From QAND01 sp003150225 (GTDB lineage: Bacteria > Bacillota > Clostridia > Christensenellales > QAND01): a DNA stretch of 64,000 nucleotides. Both the position numbers and the translations under genes were made by a program. The stretch covers positions 496,001 through 560,000 of the forward strand of contig NZ_CP076563.1 in assembly GCF_044357945.1 (NCBI RefSeq), in the 5' to 3' direction. The notes below the pieces were generated by a model. The model made no database searches, was not told where the DNA came from, and saw only the letters and a program-made list of their open reading frames with translations. Positions 61,689-64,000 of the stretch are shown here, one piece after another (the stretch's first letter is position 1; each line of letters begins with the position of its first letter).

Positions 61689-62432
61689 TCAGGTCATGGC
61701 AGCCCCGTCCACCGAAAGGACGGCGCCCGTCACATAGGACGCCATATCGCTTGCCAGATACAGGAAGGCGTTGGCGACATCCTCCGGTTCCCCTACCCTG
61801 CCCAGAGGTATTGTAGCGATCAGGGGCTTGATCATCTCCTCGGGAAGCGCGGCTACCATATCGGTGCGGGTTATGCCGGGCGCTACGGCATTGACCCGGA
61901 TATTGTCCCGTCCCAACTCCCGAGCCAGGGATTTGGTCAATCCGTTCACCGCGAACTTGGAGGCGGGATAGGCGCTGCCGGCGGCCTGGCCATAGATGCT
62001 GACCATGGAGCTGGTGTTTAGAATCACACCGCCGCCCTGTTTCTTCATGATCTGAGCAGCCTTTTTCGAGGAGATGAACACGGCGTTAACATTGAGATCT
62101 ATGGTGCGCTGGAAGTTCTCTACGCTATAATTATAGATGGAGTCCCGGGCGGAAACCCCAGCGTTGTTCACAAGAATATCCAAGCGGCCCCATTTGGCTA
62201 CCACCTCGTCTATCGCCTTGTCCACTTCCTGTTCGATCAGAAGATCGGGATAATACCCCTCCACCTCAAAGGCGGTGTTCTCCGCTCTAAGGCTTGCAAT
62301 GGCCCGATCCACGGTCTCCTTCTTGGATCCGAAGATGGCGACTTTAGCGCCATTCTCCAGATACTTCTTAGCGGTAGCATATCCGATTCCCCGGGTTCCT
62401 CCCGTGATAACGGCAACTTTTCCATTCAGCAT
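61689..62432 (-). CDS. Short-chain dehydrogenase/reductase (FabG/BaiA-like)
   Basis: A 247-residue classical SDR. The cofactor motif TGGTRGIG lies at 10-17, NNAG near 89-92, and the catalytic Ser-Tyr-Lys in SSMVSIYG and YPASK. The N-terminus resembles BaiA-type hydroxysteroid dehydrogenases of gut clostridia, with GGTRGIGYATAKKYLENGAK followed by IFG. A FabG-like or other ketoreductase role is equally possible. Ser36-Lys37-Lys38 after the second strand suggests NADP(H). AGGAGG lies upstream of the ATG. It has its own promoter with a Fur box, unusual for a lone SDR. Confidence 0.88.
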   Translation of the reverse strand: MLNGKVAVITGGTRGIGYATAKKYLENGAKVAIFGSKKETVDRAIASLRAENTAFEVEGYYPDLLIEQEVDKAIDEVVAKWGRLDILVNNAGVSARDSIYNYSVENFQRTIDLNVNAVFISSKKAAQIMKKQGGGVILNTSSMVSIYGQAAGSAYPASKFAVNGLTKSLARELGRDNIRVNAVAPGITRTDMVAALPEEMIKPLIATIPLGRVGEPEDVANAFLYLASDMASYVTGAVLSVDGAAMT

Positions 62433-62451
62433 TGCTTTGCTCCTCCTTAAT

Positions 62452-62470
62452 GAGAATAAATATCATTATC
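62452..62470 (-). promoter_or_regulatory. Fur box upstream of the SDR gene
   Basis: Minus-strand GATAATGATATTTATTCTC matches the 19-bp Fur consensus (GATAATGATAATCATTATC) at 16 positions. It lies just downstream of the -10 element, where binding would block transcription. Confidence 0.7.
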
Positions 62471-62473
62471 AAT

Positions 62474-62501
62474 ATTTTATTTCATTTCTGCGGGTTGTCA
62501 A
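62474..62501 (-). promoter_or_regulatory. Sigma-A promoter of the SDR gene
   Basis: Minus-strand perfect -35 TTGACA (62496-62501), 16-nt spacer and -10 TAAAAT (62474-62479). Confidence 0.78.
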
Positions 62502-62555
62502 GACAAGTCCCCCACATAGCTTGATTCAAAAATAGAAAAATAATCCGGCCCATAA

Positions 62556-62590
62556 GAAAAAACCGCAGGATATCATCCCGCGGTTTTTTC
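62556..62590 (-). terminator. Terminator after pheT
   Basis: Minus-strand AACCGC-G-GGAT and ATCC-T-GCGGTT arms, followed by TTTTTTC. Confidence 0.85.
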
Positions 62591-62600
62591 TATCGTTCTT

Positions 62601-64000
62601 TTATCCCCGCAACATCGCTTGGTATTTCTCTTTCAAGCAGGCCAGGATACTCTCCATCAAGCTTTGCACCTCGTCCCCCGTCAGGGTACGGTCAGGCGCC
62701 TGGAAGGACAGGGAGAAGGCCACGCTCTTTTTGCCGGCTTCCACCTGGTCCCCCTCATAGATGTCAAAGATGGATAGGCCGGAGAGCAATGCTCCCGCCT
62801 GCTCCTGGATGGATTCCATCATGGCGCCCACAGGAGCGCCGCGATCCACCATCACCGCCAAATCCCGCTCCACCACCGGGAACCGGTTCAGAGGCTGATA
62901 CCGCTTATCGGCAATGGCATTCTCATAGATGGCATCCATAGCGATTTCCGCCACCACTGCCCGCCGATCCATGGCAAAGTTCTCCAACACCTGGGGATGG
63001 AGTTCTCCTATCTCTCCAACTCGGCTGCCGTGGAGGAAAATTTCCGCCTTGCGGCCAGGATGCAGATAGTCGCCGCCGCCCGCGGCAAAATGGAGGTCGG
63101 ATATACCAAAGATGCGGAACAGCTCCTCCAGATATCCCTTGACTTCATAAAAGCTCTCCCCAATGGCGCCCAGGCACAGCATAGGCTTTTCCACCGGCAG
63201 GGAGCCGTCTGCAGTCTCCAAATGCACGTTGCTCATCTCAAACAGCGGCCTGTTATAGATCTTATTCCGCATATTGACCCCCAGGGACTGGATCATACCG
63301 GGGATCAGGCTGCGGCGCATGATGGAGTATTCTTCGCTGAGGGGGTTCTGCAGACGAACGCAGCCCGTCGCATCCATTCCCACCTGCTCCAGCACCTTGT
63401 TGCCCAGGAAGGAAAGACTCATGGTTTCATAGAGGCCCATGGCGGCCAGACCGCTTCGGGTTCGCTCCCGCATGGATTGAACGGGGGTTAGGCCGCCCTG
63501 AGCGAATCCCTCCAAAAGCCGGGTGGGGATGGATTCATACCCTGCCACCCGCGCCACCTCTTCAATGAGGTCTTCCTCAATGGCAAGATCCATCCGATGG
63601 GACGGAATGGTGCAGATAAGAGCCCCTTCCTCATCCATCTCCTGGATGGCGATGCCTTCCCGGGTAAGGCATTCCATAATGATCTCTTCGGGGAAATCGG
63701 TGCCCAGCACATGGTTGACCCGGTCGGGCCGAACCCGGACGGTGCGGAGGGCAGGAGCCTCCTTTTGGGTATCCACCCGGCCCCGCAGCACCTTACCGCA
63801 GCCAATCTCGACCATCAGCTGAGCGGCCCGGTCAGAGGCCATCTGAATGCCCTGGTCGTCCAGGCCCTTGGTAAACCGAGAGGCCGCCTCGGATAGAATT
63901 CCCAGGCCCCGGCTGGTCTTGCGGTTGTTGAACCCGTCGAACTTGGCGCTCTCCAGCAGCACCATGGTGGTCTCGGGGGTGATCTCACTGTTCTCTCCCC
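62601..64000 (-). CDS. pheT: Phenylalanine--tRNA ligase beta subunit (3' part)
   Basis: The last 466 or so codons of PheT; the 5' part lies beyond the right edge. The frame stays open to the edge, with GENSEITPETTMVLLESAKF at the upstream end, a known PheT segment, followed by RKTSRGLGILSEAASRFTKG. The B5 domain, the catalytic-like core and the C-terminal anticodon-binding (FDX-ACB) domain (RYQPLNRFPVVERDLAVMVD onward) are seen. An internal ATG at 63965 is not the real start. pheS is presumably upstream, outside the window. Confidence 0.95.
   Translation of the reverse strand, partial: GENSEITPETTMVLLESAKFDGFNNRKTSRGLGILSEAASRFTKGLDDQGIQMASDRAAQLMVEIGCGKVLRGRVDTQKEAPALRTVRVRPDRVNHVLGTDFPEEIIMECLTREGIAIQEMDEEGALICTIPSHRMDLAIEEDLIEEVARVAGYESIPTRLLEGFAQGGLTPVQSMRERTRSGLAAMGLYETMSLSFLGNKVLEQVGMDATGCVRLQNPLSEEYSIMRRSLIPGMIQSLGVNMRNKIYNRPLFEMSNVHLETADGSLPVEKPMLCLGAIGESFYEVKGYLEELFRIFGISDLHFAAGGGDYLHPGRKAEIFLHGSRVGEIGELHPQVLENFAMDRRAVVAEIAMDAIYENAIADKRYQPLNRFPVVERDLAVMVDRGAPVGAMMESIQEQAGALLSGLSIFDIYEGDQVEAGKKSVAFSLSFQAPDRTLTGDEVQSLMESILACLKEKYQAMLRG

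Noticed and set aside
1..64000. tRNA, rRNA, insertion sequence, prophage and CRISPR features
   Set aside because: None was seen on reading both strands; weak hairpins were all explained as terminators.

Overview
This window looks like part of the chromosome of a spore-forming Clostridia-class Firmicute with fairly high G+C (by eye, in the upper 50s %). It carries a near-complete set of early sporulation regulators (spoIIAA-spoIIAB-sigF, spoIIGA-sigE-sigG), spoVAC-D-E, yunB, a YlmC/YmxH protein and a BofC-like protein. The MurE has the DNPR motif of meso-diaminopimelate ligases. The exact genus cannot be read from the sequence. No tRNA, rRNA, insertion sequence, prophage or CRISPR array was seen. 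Most of the window is conserved housekeeping, with a few unusual regulatory sites and one accessory block.

Layout. 1-9125 (minus): start of dtd, rel, recJ, secF, secD, a TIGR04086 membrane protein, yajC and tgt. 9213-14653: an accessory block with a diguanylate cyclase and a c-di-GMP phosphodiesterase that are translationally coupled, plus a divergent serine recombinase. It separates tgt from queA, which are usually neighbours. 14775-19220 (minus): proA-ruvC-ruvA-ruvB-queA behind a clear sigma-A promoter. 19549-24925 (minus): plsY, der, a DUF512/radical-SAM protein, a membrane protein, pgeF and nrdR. 25043-27899 (minus): YlmC/YmxH, sigG, sigE and spoIIGA. 28230-40503 (minus): the division and wall cluster, transcribed mraZ-rsmH-ftsL-class B PBP-murE-mraY-murD-ftsW-ftsQ-ftsA-like-ftsZ. 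murF and murG are absent from their usual slots.

40504-40922 is a regulatory region. It holds a sigma-A promoter for mraZ, three 10-bp AAGTGG repeats that look like MraZ operator boxes, and a pair of LexA-like SOS boxes. 40923-52540 holds a BofC-like gene (+), yebC and yunB (-), a large class A PBP (+), spoVAE/spoVAD/spoVAC with a small membrane gene (-), sigF/spoIIAB/spoIIAA behind a sigma-H-type promoter (-), and a second class A PBP (+). 52631-64000 holds thiI and a cysteine desulfurase (-), a zinc-ribbon membrane protein and a GNAT enzyme (+), then pentapeptide-repeat, DUF5714 and mutS2 genes (-). It ends with a short-chain dehydrogenase under a Fur-box promoter (-) and the 3' part of pheT (-).

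Functionally the window joins stringent response, protein export, queuosine tRNA modification, Holliday-junction repair, septum and wall synthesis, and the forespore and mother-cell sigma cascade. The most interesting items are regulatory or structural: the SOS-like boxes beside the division cluster, the MraZ box triplet, the Fur-controlled SDR, the degenerate FtsA, and the c-di-GMP/recombinase block. No clearly new multi-gene system was found.
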